This document shows positions 34,700 through 44,056 of a stretch of DNA of 64,000 nt, piece after piece. The stretch is from positions 40,230 through 104,229 of the forward strand of contig JALVXB010000029.1 in NCBI GenBank assembly GCA_027023025.1. Direction: 5' to 3'. Origin of the DNA: Caldisericaceae bacterium (GTDB lineage Bacteria; Caldisericota; Caldisericia; Caldisericales; Caldisericaceae). Under the pieces are notes generated by a model. The model was given only the letters and a program-made list of their open reading frames with translations, was not told where the DNA came from and did no database searches. Made by a program: the position numbers and the translations under genes. Position 1 is the stretch's first letter; every line of letters begins with the position of its first letter.

Positions 34700-37111
34700 A
34701 TGTTAATTTCAACGAGACTACTAAAGGAAACGATACCTTTTGAATATACGAGTGAAGAACTTGCAAATGAATTAACTTTGTTAGGATTGGAAGTCGAAGA
34801 AGTCGTAAAGGTGAAACACGATTTTGAGAATGTCGTAACTGCGCGTGTAGAAAATCTTGAGAAAATTCCTCAAAGTAAACTATTTAAACTTCTGGCAGAT
34901 ACGGGAAGAAAGAAGTTGCAGGTTATAACTGCTGCAACGAATTTGCACAATGGAGATGTTGTTCCGTTAGCGTTGCCTAATAGCAAGATTTCGGGTGGCA
35001 GAAAAATTGAGGCGAGATTTTTTAGCAAAGTTAACCTCCGTTCTTACGGTATGCTTTGCTCGTACGAGGAATTAGGACTCGACAAAGAGCTTTTGAGTAA
35101 CAAAGAGAGGGAGGGAATCTTTGTTTTTCCTGAGGATACTCCAGTTGGAGATCCGGTGGAAGATGTATTACCAATAGACGACGAGTTCATTGATCTTTCA
35201 CTTTTGCCTGATAGGGCTGATGCTTTTTACCTCGTTGGTATTGCAAGGTGGATTGAGATCCTAAAAGCTAAAAAAGAAAACAGGAGAGCAGACTTTTCTC
35301 GGTTTAAAATAGATACTGAATTGGAGCTTTCTGGCGATACCCCTCTTCCACTCGTCGTAGAAGCTAAAGAACTTGCGCCATTTTACTCTGGCAGATTGAT
35401 AAGTGGCGTAAAAGTAAAAGAGTCTTTGTACGAACTGAGGAAAAAATTGTTTATGCTTAGAGTGCGGCCTATTAATAATGTAGTGGATATTACTAACTTT
35501 GTTTTGAAGTTTTACGGCCAACCATTGCACGCATTTGACTACGATAAAATTGAAGAAGAGGTTCGTGTAAGGCTTGCTAAAGAAGGCGAAAAGTTAAAGA
35601 CGCTTGACGGTGTAGAGAGAACTTTGAACAAGTGGAATCTCGTTATTTCCGATAAGTATAAGCCTATTGCACTTGCTGGAGTAATGGGCGGGGAAGAAAC
35701 GGAAGTTAGTGAGGACACGGAGAATGTATTTTTGGAAAGTGCATACTTTTTACCTTCCTGTATATCGAGAAGTGCGCGCAGCCTGAAACTAATTACAGAT
35801 GCGTCAATATTGTTTGAGAAAGGTACGGATCCGTTGTTTCCCGAAAAAGCCTCTTTATTTGCCTCAAAACTTGTTATAAAAGAGGCAGGTGGAACGGCGG
35901 CGAAGAGCAATGTGTTTGACGATGTTAAACCTCCCACGCCTGTTACAGTCAGAATAGAGCGGATAAATAAGATTTTAGGACGCAGTGTTCCTAAAGACGA
36001 AGTGAAGAGGTGCTTTGACTTCGAAGGTTTTAAATACCAAGATGCTGGAGATTCTATTAAAGTATATCCTCCCTCATTCAGGCGAGACATAAACATAGAG
36101 GTGGACCTTATCGAGGAAGTTTTAAGAATGAAAGGATATAATTCTTTTGGGGAAGAACTTCTGAGCGGCAAACTCAAGAGTGCTGTGCGAACGAAAGAAG
36201 AAGAGTTTTTGTGGAAAGCAAGAGAAACTCTTTCTATTCTTGGCCTTACCGAAGCAGTGACCGTGTCCCTTATTAACGAAGACCTCGTTAAGAAAGCAAA
36301 CATTGGTGCTAAAGACATAGCTAAAGTAACCAACCCGTTCAGCAAAGACTTCGAAGTACTGAGGCCTTCGCTATTCCCCGTATTAATGGACATTGCCGAA
36401 TTAAATAATAGCAGAGGCGTAAAAAGTATGGCAGTTTTTGAGTTAGGCACTGTTTTTCACTTTAGCGGGAAAAGGTACGATGAAGAAACTGCACTCGGTA
36501 TCCTCACTTACGGAGATAGAGTTTTACTAAACCCGTTTAAAAGGAGTTTACCTTACGACTTTTACTATTTGAAAGGTTTACTGGAGCAATTTTTTGAGAA
36601 AGTAGGCCTTAATCCACAGTTTGAGGAATGCAAAGTTGCTTTTTTGCATCCGTATCAAACGGCTGAGATAATTCTTAACGGGAAAAGTGTAGGATTTATA
36701 GGTAAAGTACGGGACGAAGTTACGAAGTCATTTGGTATCAAAAAGTCCGTATTTTATGCGGAAGTTTCTATTAACCGAATTATGTCGGAATCAATCCCAG
36801 AAAAAGAGTATGTTCCAGTTTCTCAGTTTCCGCCGTTAAAGATGGATGTTGCTATCGTAGTAGACAAAAGCGTTCCTGAATATAAAGTAAGAAAAGTGAT
36901 TAAAGATTCTGCACCTGCTGAGTTAAAAGAGGTTGAGTTATTCGACATATATACTGGGGAACCTCTCTCAGAAAACGAAAAAAATCTTGCTTATTCACTT
37001 GCATTTTATTCTGAAAATAGAACGATGAAGAGAGAGGAACTTGAATCGTTTATCGAAACTCTTGAAAAGAATGTAAAACTTACTTTGAACGGAAAGTTGA
37101 GAAAAGAATGA
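34700..37111 (+). CDS. pheT: Phenylalanine--tRNA ligase beta subunit
   Basis: 803 residues from the ATG at 34700, 7 bases after GGAGG; an adjacent TTG is rejected. Domains in order: tRNA-binding OB fold (about 38-150, FENVVTARVENL onward), B3/B4 editing and B5 domains, a class-II-like core without catalysis, and the C-terminal anticodon-binding FDX-ACB domain ending near 800. Normal length. It overlaps polX by 4 bases; pheST followed by polX and mutS2 is a gene order also known in Firmicutes. Confidence 0.96.
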   Translation: MLISTRLLKETIPFEYTSEELANELTLLGLEVEEVVKVKHDFENVVTARVENLEKIPQSKLFKLLADTGRKKLQVITAATNLHNGDVVPLALPNSKISGGRKIEARFFSKVNLRSYGMLCSYEELGLDKELLSNKEREGIFVFPEDTPVGDPVEDVLPIDDEFIDLSLLPDRADAFYLVGIARWIEILKAKKENRRADFSRFKIDTELELSGDTPLPLVVEAKELAPFYSGRLISGVKVKESLYELRKKLFMLRVRPINNVVDITNFVLKFYGQPLHAFDYDKIEEEVRVRLAKEGEKLKTLDGVERTLNKWNLVISDKYKPIALAGVMGGEETEVSEDTENVFLESAYFLPSCISRSARSLKLITDASILFEKGTDPLFPEKASLFASKLVIKEAGGTAAKSNVFDDVKPPTPVTVRIERINKILGRSVPKDEVKRCFDFEGFKYQDAGDSIKVYPPSFRRDINIEVDLIEEVLRMKGYNSFGEELLSGKLKSAVRTKEEEFLWKARETLSILGLTEAVTVSLINEDLVKKANIGAKDIAKVTNPFSKDFEVLRPSLFPVLMDIAELNNSRGVKSMAVFELGTVFHFSGKRYDEETALGILTYGDRVLLNPFKRSLPYDFYYLKGLLEQFFEKVGLNPQFEECKVAFLHPYQTAEIILNGKSVGFIGKVRDEVTKSFGIKKSVFYAEVSINRIMSESIPEKEYVPVSQFPPLKMDVAIVVDKSVPEYKVRKVIKDSAPAELKEVELFDIYTGEPLSENEKNLAYSLAFYSENRTMKREELESFIETLEKNVKLTLNGKLRKE

Positions 37112-38802
37112 CGAATTGGGAAATAGCGCTTAATCTTATGGATGTAAAGACTCTTCTTTCCCTACAGGGGAACAGGAGGCTTGCATCTATGTACGAAAAA
37201 AGTGCTTTTTCTGTTGCTGCGCTGGAGAGAAACATAAGTAGCGTAGAAGATGTTCTGTTTTTGCCAGAAAGAGTCCGTGCAGATGTAGACGAACTGATTC
37301 GTACCGGTAAGCTTTCTTTCAAAAAGGAACTGGAAGGTTTAATACCAAAAGGGCTCAGAATGATAGGCAGTTTACCGGAAATGCGTCCGGACAATGCTAT
37401 TAAGATATACGAGATACTTGGAGTGGATTCTATATCTGACTTAAAGCGTGTTATAACGAGCGGTAAAATGCGTAGTGTTAGCGGCTTTGGTATCCGTGTT
37501 GAGGAACAGATACGGAAAAGTTTGCTTGCTTACGAAAAAGGAAGAAAAACGCTCACTTTATTTGAAGGATTTTCCTACGGTAATTCTGTTAAGAATCTTT
37601 TGAGAGAAAACGGAATTGAAAAAGTGGAAGTTGCAGGGAGTGTGCGCAGAGGCAAGGAAGTCGTAAGTAATTTAAATATCGTGATCGGAATAAAGGGAGA
37701 TGTGGAATTTGCAAAGTCAGTGATTAAAAAGAATATTCGTTTTAAGCGGATTAGTAAAGAAAGTAAAGAAAAGTTGTATTTAACTGACAGACGAAACACA
37801 GAATTAAAATTTCTTATCGTTAAAGAACCCTATTTTTACTCTGCTCTTGTGTATTATACTGGCTCAAAGGTTCATAATGACAAAATCAAACACATTGCTA
37901 AAGTGAAAGGGTTTAAAATTACGCGAGAAGGATACATAGACTTTCCGTTTAGAAGTGAAGAAGAACTATACAAAAGTTTATCTCTTCAATACATACCTCC
38001 CGAGCTTAGAGAAGGAAGTGGAGAGATAGAGGCAGCTTCTAAGAATCTACTTCCGGAGCTTCTAACTTACGACGACATTAAGGGAGATCTTCATACGCAT
38101 ACCGACTTTAGCGACGGAACTAATTCTCTTTACGACATGGCGGAGGAGGCAATTTTTCACGGTTACGAATACCTTGCTATAACGGATCACTCAGAAAGTG
38201 CAAGAGTATCTAATGGATTGAATAGTCATAGGTTGTTGAAACAAATGAAAATTATTGATAAAATGAACAAGAGTGGAGAGATTACGCTATTAAAAGGAAG
38301 TGAATTAGAAATTGGAAAAAATGGAGATATCGATTATGGAGATGGTTTATTGAACTCTCTGGATATACGCATTGGGGGGATGCATACGGGTTTTGAAGAC
38401 GATAAAAGGGAAAGTACTAGGCGCATTACAAATGTGCTTTCCTCGGGTTTTATAGACATACTTGCCCATCCTACTGGTAGGCTCGTTCCAGTTCGCGAAG
38501 GCTTTAAACTCGATATGGAAAAAGTATTTGATTGTGCAGCGAAGTACAATGTTGCGCTTGAGGTAGATGTTTTTCCAAATAGGATGGATCTGTCGTCTAA
38601 TTTGATAAAACAGGCGTACAATTTTGGTGTGCGGTATTTTTCCGTTGACACAGATTCTCACAATGCAGGACACTTGAACTTTATAAGGTATGGGGTCAAG
38701 ATTTTAAGGCGAGCAGGCCTTAAGAAGGAGAATGTCGTAAATACTTTTGAGAAAAGTGAGATTGAAGAATGGTTATTAGCAAGGAAACACTTAAGACATT
38801 AA
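37108..38802 (+). CDS. polX: PolX-like protein: degenerate X-family polymerase domain with PHP phosphoesterase
   Basis: 564 residues, usual for bacterial PolX. Helix-hairpin-helix region at about 80-145, polymerase-beta-like domain at about 150-310, PHP domain at about 325-560. The nucleotidyltransferase signature GSxRRGKExxxDxD reads GSVRRGKEVVSNLN (177-190), so both catalytic Asp are Asn (188, 190). The third acidic position is Glu (about 232) instead of Asp. TGSKVHN (251-257) is kept. The PHP metal ligands remain: HTHTDFSDG (329-337), TDHS, GSELE, AHPTGR and DTDSHN. It therefore probably lacks polymerase activity but keeps the Mn-dependent 3'-5' exonuclease or AP-site activity of the PHP domain. 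Between pheT and mutS2. Confidence 0.88.
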   Translation: MTNWEIALNLMDVKTLLSLQGNRRLASMYEKSAFSVAALERNISSVEDVLFLPERVRADVDELIRTGKLSFKKELEGLIPKGLRMIGSLPEMRPDNAIKIYEILGVDSISDLKRVITSGKMRSVSGFGIRVEEQIRKSLLAYEKGRKTLTLFEGFSYGNSVKNLLRENGIEKVEVAGSVRRGKEVVSNLNIVIGIKGDVEFAKSVIKKNIRFKRISKESKEKLYLTDRRNTELKFLIVKEPYFYSALVYYTGSKVHNDKIKHIAKVKGFKITREGYIDFPFRSEEELYKSLSLQYIPPELREGSGEIEAASKNLLPELLTYDDIKGDLHTHTDFSDGTNSLYDMAEEAIFHGYEYLAITDHSESARVSNGLNSHRLLKQMKIIDKMNKSGEITLLKGSELEIGKNGDIDYGDGLLNSLDIRIGGMHTGFEDDKRESTRRITNVLSSGFIDILAHPTGRLVPVREGFKLDMEKVFDCAAKYNVALEVDVFPNRMDLSSNLIKQAYNFGVRYFSVDTDSHNAGHLNFIRYGVKILRRAGLKKENVVNTFEKSEIEEWLLARKHLRH

Positions 38803-41132
38803 ATTTTGACCTTATTTTACAGCAACTTTCCAACTTTGCCGTTACTGATCACGGAAAGCAACTTGCACTGGAACTTTTGCCGTTTGATAACTACGAAACG
38901 GCACGCAATGCTCTGAAAGAAACTACGGAAGCACGGAGATTTTACGAACAATACGGAACACTTCCCTTTTTAGAGTTTGTTGGTGCCGAGTCTCTTTTTG
39001 AAAGCGTAAAAGTTTTAAAGGTTCTTTCTGGGAACGATCTATTGAGAATTGCGTCAATTCTAAATGCGGTATCGGAAACGAAAGAGGTTCTGCGTGCACA
39101 TGCTCTTGAGTACCCTTTGCTTGGCAGGTACGCAGAGAAACTTTCGTCGTTTAAACAACTCGTAAGAAAAATAAACGATACAGTTGAACTTGACGGTACG
39201 ATTTCAGAAAAAGCTTCGCCACTTTTAGGCATAATTAGAAGAGAAATTCACGCCACATATGTGAGAATCCAAACGATACTTCAGCACATTATATATTCTA
39301 AAACATACGAAGGGATCGTTCAGGACCAGATTATAACGAAAAGGAACGGCAGATATGTAATTCCTATTAAACAAAGTGGAAAGAACGCATTTCCCTGTGT
39401 AGTTCAGGATGAGTCTAGTAGTAGGCTGACGCTTTTTGTAGAGCCGCTTTCAGTCGTGGACTTAAATAATAAACTCGTTGAACTTACTGCAAAGGAGAAA
39501 CAGGAAACCGAGCGGATTATTCTGGAACTTGAAGAGGAGATCAATAAGTATTCTGAACAAATACATGCTTCGCTTAGCACGATTTACGGTCTGGACTTTA
39601 TCTTTGCAAAAGCGAAGTTATCACTAAACATGGAAGGTGCTGAAGTTCAGTTCACCAATACGCGTAAAATTAACATTATTCAAGGGAGGCACCCTTTTAT
39701 TGGCCGTGACAGGGTCGTCCCCATAGATGTGTCTGTTGGAGAAGATTACTACATGCTTATCATAACAGGACCTAATACTGGTGGAAAAACCGTAACTTTA
39801 AAAACAATTGGGCTTTTTACTTTAATGACACAGTCTGGCCTGCACATTCCTGCTTACTCCAATTCTGAAATGGGTTTCTTTGATAGGGTTTTTGCTGACA
39901 TAGGAGACGAACAAAGTATAGAACAAAATTTATCTACTTTCTCTGCACACCTTAAAAAAATTGTAGACATCCTTGAGAATGCAGATAGAAATTCGCTCGT
40001 GCTTATAGACGAGTTAGGTGCAGGTACGGATCCTGAGGAAGGTTCGGCGCTTGGTTTTGCAGTGTTAAAAGAATTATATGAGAAAAGATGTATTACTGTA
40101 GTTTCTACTCATCATAGTAGATTAAAGGAATTTCCTTTTGAATTTCCTTTTGCTCAGAATGCTTCTGTAGGCTTTGATGTGGATACATTGAAACCTACTT
40201 ATAAGCTGTACATAGGTGTCCCTGGAGAAAGCCATGCTTTTGTGATAGCAAAAAGGCTTGGTCTGGATCAGAGTGTTATTGACGCTGCGAGGAAAGAGCT
40301 TTCTGAAGAACACTTGCGAGCCGAAGAATATCTTTCTAAAATTTCGCAAGACCAGAAGGCAATTAGCTCTTCTCGTGAAGAAATAGAAAAACGAAGGCAC
40401 GAAATAGAAGAGTTGCAGAAAAATTACGAAGATAAGCTTTCCTACATTGATGCACGGAAAAAACGGGAAATCAGGAAGGCGTACGAGGAAGCAAGAAGGA
40501 TTGTCCGTGAAACGAAAAATAAAATGGATGCATTGTTAAACACGCTTGAAAACGAGATAAAGAGCCAGAAAAAAATTCAGGAATTAAGAAAGCAAATGGA
40601 AGCCGAAACGCAAAAAATCGAAGATAAAGTGAGGGCCAATAAGTTAGATCAAAACGCTGAAAAACACTTGGAAATGAACGATTTTGACGAAGGAGACATC
40701 GTTTACATTAGCAGCTTTAAACAGCAGGGCATCGTAATTCAGAAGTTTCCCGAAAAAGGCAAGGTCGTTGTCCAGATGGGTGCAATCCGCGCAACACTTC
40801 CCATAGAAGATGTTTTTGAACCACCAGAGGAAGAAGTTAAAAGCAAAAATCAAGGCAGGGAAAGCCGATTTAACATACCTGATCTTCAAGTACCAATGAA
40901 GTTAGATCTTCACGGATATACTGTAGAAGAAGCGTTGGAAAAGTTGGATAAGTATCTGGATACGGCCTATCTCGTAGGGCTTCCTTTTGTTTACATCGTG
41001 CACGGAAAAGGCAGTGGAGCACTGAGGCATGCCGTTATCGAATACTTAAGAAAGCGAACTCATGTTGCACACTTTCGAACAGGTGACATCCACGAAGGTG
41101 GAACAGGCGTCACGATCGTTTATTTAAAGTAG
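38769..41132 (+). CDS. mutS2: Endonuclease MutS2
   Basis: 787 residues. MutS-type core with Walker A GPNTGGKT (334-341) and Walker B LVLIDELGAGTDP, a long coiled-coil region (about 510-630, Lys/Glu-rich), and a C-terminal Smr nuclease domain (about 708-787) with DLHGYTVEEAL and HGKGSGALR. Family members suppress recombination or rescue collided ribosomes, acting as an ATPase clamp plus nuclease. The Smr motif is DLHG, as in catalytically active Smr proteins, rather than DLRG. It overlaps polX by 34 bases. Confidence 0.95.
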   Translation: MVISKETLKTLNFDLILQQLSNFAVTDHGKQLALELLPFDNYETARNALKETTEARRFYEQYGTLPFLEFVGAESLFESVKVLKVLSGNDLLRIASILNAVSETKEVLRAHALEYPLLGRYAEKLSSFKQLVRKINDTVELDGTISEKASPLLGIIRREIHATYVRIQTILQHIIYSKTYEGIVQDQIITKRNGRYVIPIKQSGKNAFPCVVQDESSSRLTLFVEPLSVVDLNNKLVELTAKEKQETERIILELEEEINKYSEQIHASLSTIYGLDFIFAKAKLSLNMEGAEVQFTNTRKINIIQGRHPFIGRDRVVPIDVSVGEDYYMLIITGPNTGGKTVTLKTIGLFTLMTQSGLHIPAYSNSEMGFFDRVFADIGDEQSIEQNLSTFSAHLKKIVDILENADRNSLVLIDELGAGTDPEEGSALGFAVLKELYEKRCITVVSTHHSRLKEFPFEFPFAQNASVGFDVDTLKPTYKLYIGVPGESHAFVIAKRLGLDQSVIDAARKELSEEHLRAEEYLSKISQDQKAISSSREEIEKRRHEIEELQKNYEDKLSYIDARKKREIRKAYEEARRIVRETKNKMDALLNTLENEIKSQKKIQELRKQMEAETQKIEDKVRANKLDQNAEKHLEMNDFDEGDIVYISSFKQQGIVIQKFPEKGKVVVQMGAIRATLPIEDVFEPPEEEVKSKNQGRESRFNIPDLQVPMKLDLHGYTVEEALEKLDKYLDTAYLVGLPFVYIVHGKGSGALRHAVIEYLRKRTHVAHFRTGDIHEGGTGVTIVYLK

Positions 41133-41150
41133 AAAGGAAAAAACAAATTT

Positions 41151-43352
41151 ATGGACGAGAAAGGACTTACCTTGATTTTTTTTGACCTTGAAACTACCGG
41201 TCTCAATCCTGACTCCGACGAAGTGATAGAAATTGGTGCGATAAAAGTAAAAGGTGGCAGGGTAGTAGAACACTTTCATTCTTTTGTAAGGCCTCACAGA
41301 AATATTCCTTCACTCGTAACCAATCTCACGGGCATTACATTTGACGATGTTAAAGATGCTCCGGAAGCAGGAGTCATTAAAGATAGGTTAAAGCGCTTTA
41401 TAGGAAATTATCCTCTTATAGCGCACAATGTGTCTTTTGACCGAATCTTTCTTGAAAAATTTTTAGGTGAGCATTTACCCAACGAATTCTTTGACACTCT
41501 CGAACTATCCAGAATTTTTTTCCCATCCCTTCAATCGCACAGTTTACAGAATCTCGTAAAAACACTTTCTCTTAAAAAAGAAGAAGCGCATAGGGCATTA
41601 TCCGATACAATGATGCTTTTTTCTTTATTTAACAAAATTGTAGAAGAAATGAAAAATTCCCCGCCTTATCTGCTACATAGGCTATACGATGTCTCTAATG
41701 GTATCAGACATTATGACCTAATATTTGGCAAAGGTTGGGAAAAACCAGAGGAGGCTGAACTGGGATTTTCGTGGAGTGTAAAGAAGCAACCTGAACAGTT
41801 GACACTTCCATTCAATGGAATAACACCTTTACATTCTTCGATTGACGAGTATTTTGGCTCCGAAGTTTCGTACATAGAAGGTGAGCCGGATAAAACGCTT
41901 TTAAAAGACATCGTAAATTATTCTTTTTCTCACCCGCTTTCTATCGTTGTGTACGATCAAGAAACCGAGGAACTAATATTTGAAGCGGCGATTAAAAGTG
42001 GGTTAAAGGTCTCTCAGCTTGATAACATTAATCGTTTTGTCTGTCCTAAAAGAATTGACGAAATATTGGAGAACCCGGACCTGCTGCCAGATAACTTCAA
42101 AATGTACTTTGCCACGCTTTTTTCTTACCTTTACAAAACACGAGATTTTTCGTTGAAGAATGTACCTACGCACATTATAAAAAACCCTCTTTTGAGATTA
42201 TTATCCTTTTGCGATCATGCGAGTGAATGCCCCTATGAAGAAGTTTGTCCTTTTAAAAGACAGATAAGGGAAGCGCTTTATAGTGACATCGTGCTGCTAA
42301 GACCTTCTTTTCTTTTTAATAGGATGAATGTTTCTCTTGGGGTTTTAAATAGAAAGCTTATCGTTTTAAATGCATATCGAATAATAAAGACCTTTTATTT
42401 GTCTAAAACGGGTTTCTCACTTGAAGATTTTTTGTTCTTTTCGAAGTATCACGGAATAAACGACATAACTGCTAAGTATTTAAGTGATATCTTTCAACAC
42501 CTTGAAACAAAGCACATCGGCGAGGATGCAACTACTGAAGCTGGTGCTATAAAGTCTCTTTTTGAAGGTGTAAGTAATCCATTATTAGAGTACTTTTTTG
42601 AGTCAAACAAATTTTGGGTCGAAAAAAGGAATAACCGAATTGTTCTATTTGCTTACAATGGTACTCCAAAATCTTTATTTAGAGATATTAGAGAGCATGC
42701 TAAAAACATCCTTTTCTTTAGCGAGTCTTTGAGTGTAGATAATCATAAAAATGTTTTATCTGATTTTACGGGATTGAATGGGACTCAACTAAAAATTGAA
42801 AAACGAAAAGGTGACTACATTTCGTTCATTCCAAATTTTATGCATTCGCCAAATAGAGACGAATTCGTAAACGAATTTGCAGACTTCTTTTTAAAAGTTC
42901 ATCAAGAAGGCACTTCCTCAGTTATGTTTTTTTCTTCACAGGAAATGCTTAAAAAGGTGTACTTTTTGTTAAAAAGAAAGGGTATGTCGGCAAAGGCGCG
43001 TGGGATCGACTTAAAAGGTGAAAAAGGGGAAGTGGAACTCTACTTGTACGATGTCTCGGTCGAATCTTTTCCGTACAAAGAAGTATATTTTATAAAACTT
43101 CCATCTATACCTATTGTATCTAATAACGGGAATAGCCTTTTTGTGCTTTATTCGTTTTTTACATTGAAGAATGTGTCGATAGAAGTGCTAAAAAACACTG
43201 ATAAAGCCGTTGTTTTTTATTTCGACGGAAGATTTAAAAACAGAAACTTCAGGGCTAAGTTTGAGAACGACTTTATATCATTTCCCCTTTTTATAGACAG
43301 AGAACAATCTTTATTCTCCATGTTAGAAAGGCACAGAAACAAAAATATTTGA
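41151..43352 (+). CDS. DnaQ-type 3'-5' exonuclease fused to a degenerate DinG-like helicase keeping Fe-S cysteines
   Basis: 733 residues. Residues 1-170 are a DEDDh exonuclease: FFDLETTGL (Asp12, Glu14), HNVSFD (Asp97), and HRALSD (His147, Asp152). The rest follows the DinG/XPD plan seen in Firmicute DinG, but no Walker A is visible and the DEAH position reads LNAY (406-409). The region like SATLS reads SESLS (524-528). Four cysteines at 298 (RFVCPKR), 354, 360 and 366 match the DinG 4Fe-4S ligand spacing. The enzyme is thus probably a nuclease with an iron-sulfur-stabilised but ATP-dead helicase remnant that may bind DNA. It lies 18 bases downstream of mutS2. Confidence 0.82.
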   Translation: MDEKGLTLIFFDLETTGLNPDSDEVIEIGAIKVKGGRVVEHFHSFVRPHRNIPSLVTNLTGITFDDVKDAPEAGVIKDRLKRFIGNYPLIAHNVSFDRIFLEKFLGEHLPNEFFDTLELSRIFFPSLQSHSLQNLVKTLSLKKEEAHRALSDTMMLFSLFNKIVEEMKNSPPYLLHRLYDVSNGIRHYDLIFGKGWEKPEEAELGFSWSVKKQPEQLTLPFNGITPLHSSIDEYFGSEVSYIEGEPDKTLLKDIVNYSFSHPLSIVVYDQETEELIFEAAIKSGLKVSQLDNINRFVCPKRIDEILENPDLLPDNFKMYFATLFSYLYKTRDFSLKNVPTHIIKNPLLRLLSFCDHASECPYEEVCPFKRQIREALYSDIVLLRPSFLFNRMNVSLGVLNRKLIVLNAYRIIKTFYLSKTGFSLEDFLFFSKYHGINDITAKYLSDIFQHLETKHIGEDATTEAGAIKSLFEGVSNPLLEYFFESNKFWVEKRNNRIVLFAYNGTPKSLFRDIREHAKNILFFSESLSVDNHKNVLSDFTGLNGTQLKIEKRKGDYISFIPNFMHSPNRDEFVNEFADFFLKVHQEGTSSVMFFSSQEMLKKVYFLLKRKGMSAKARGIDLKGEKGEVELYLYDVSVESFPYKEVYFIKLPSIPIVSNNGNSLFVLYSFFTLKNVSIEVLKNTDKAVVFYFDGRFKNRNFRAKFENDFISFPLFIDREQSLFSMLERHRNKNI

Positions 43353-43376
43353 ATTTACATTGTTTTATACTATAAT
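43349..43376 (+). promoter_or_regulatory. Promoter of tRNA-Arg
   Basis: TTGAAT (43349-43354), 16-base spacer, TATAAT (43371-43376). The expected start is near 43383, just before the mature tRNA. Confidence 0.65.
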
Positions 43377-43384
43377 ACTAACGG

Positions 43385-43461
43385 GCGCCCATAGCTCAAT
43401 TGGATAGAGCGACGGTCTACGGAACCGTAGGTTACAGGTTCGACTCCTGCTGGGCGCGCCA
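43385..43461 (+). tRNA. tRNA-Arg(ACG)
   Basis: 77 nt cloverleaf. Acceptor GCGCCCA/TGGGCGC, D-arm GCTC/GAGC, anticodon stem ACGGT/ACCGT with loop CTACGGA (anticodon ACG, read as ICG after deamination), T-arm CAGG-TTCGACT-CCTG, and encoded CCA end. Confidence 0.95.
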
Positions 43462-43477
43462 TTTTTAAGGAGGGAGT

Positions 43478-44056
43478 ATGCACAGCAAAACGGAGGTGTT
43501 GAGAAGTATATATCTTTATCTCGTAAGCCTTGTTGGTGTGATTATGCTTATTTTTTCTTTTATTGCAGCCTCACGGCATGGCATTGGTTTCGTTTTTCGT
43601 GGAAGCGGCAAAGATCTTTACTTTGTTTCAGAAGTTGCTCGTGATATTGCGGCAATTCTTGCTGGTCTCTTGCTGTTTTTATCCCATTGGAACATTATAA
43701 AAAACGAAGGGCGGTTTGGTTCAAATACTTTTCGTAAGGTTCAGAATGACGATAATTTCTGGGGAAATTTGTTTTTTTACATCGTTTCTTTTGTGGGTTT
43801 AATGATTTTCGTTTTTTCATTTATATCTGTTGTTGGTTCTTTTTTTTCAGTAAATTATGTAGATGTTCCTATTACTCCTGAACAGAAAATCTCGGGAGCG
43901 CCAAAACCAACTATACCGGATTCTTACTTAAGTGTAGATGTTAAAAGTCTGTTGCAGAGTATAGCATCTTCCGTTGTGGGGTTGGTCGTTTGGATGCTCT
44001 CCTGGGGTACTTTGCAAAAGTTAAGAATGAGTGAGTTGAAGAACTATGAAGGTTAA
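43478..44056 (+). CDS. DUF5671-like membrane protein
   Basis: 192 residues with two homologous halves. Each begins with an aromatic LYLVSLVGVIMLIFSF-type helix and contains a second helix followed by W-x-x-I/L; the second half repeats FFYIVSFVGLMIFVFSF. About four to five membrane helices in total. The pattern resembles the DUF5671 family of small membrane proteins of unknown role. It starts after GGAGGG just behind tRNA-Arg and overlaps the Nif3 gene by 11 bases. Function unknown. Confidence 0.7.
   Translation: MHSKTEVLRSIYLYLVSLVGVIMLIFSFIAASRHGIGFVFRGSGKDLYFVSEVARDIAAILAGLLLFLSHWNIIKNEGRFGSNTFRKVQNDDNFWGNLFFYIVSFVGLMIFVFSFISVVGSFFSVNYVDVPITPEQKISGAPKPTIPDSYLSVDVKSLLQSIASSVVGLVVWMLSWGTLQKLRMSELKNYEG

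Noticed and set aside
41151..43352. Frameshifted or decaying dinG gene
   Set aside because: The frame is open over 733 codons with an intact exonuclease and clustered Cys, so loss of ATPase motifs looks like functional divergence and not recent decay.
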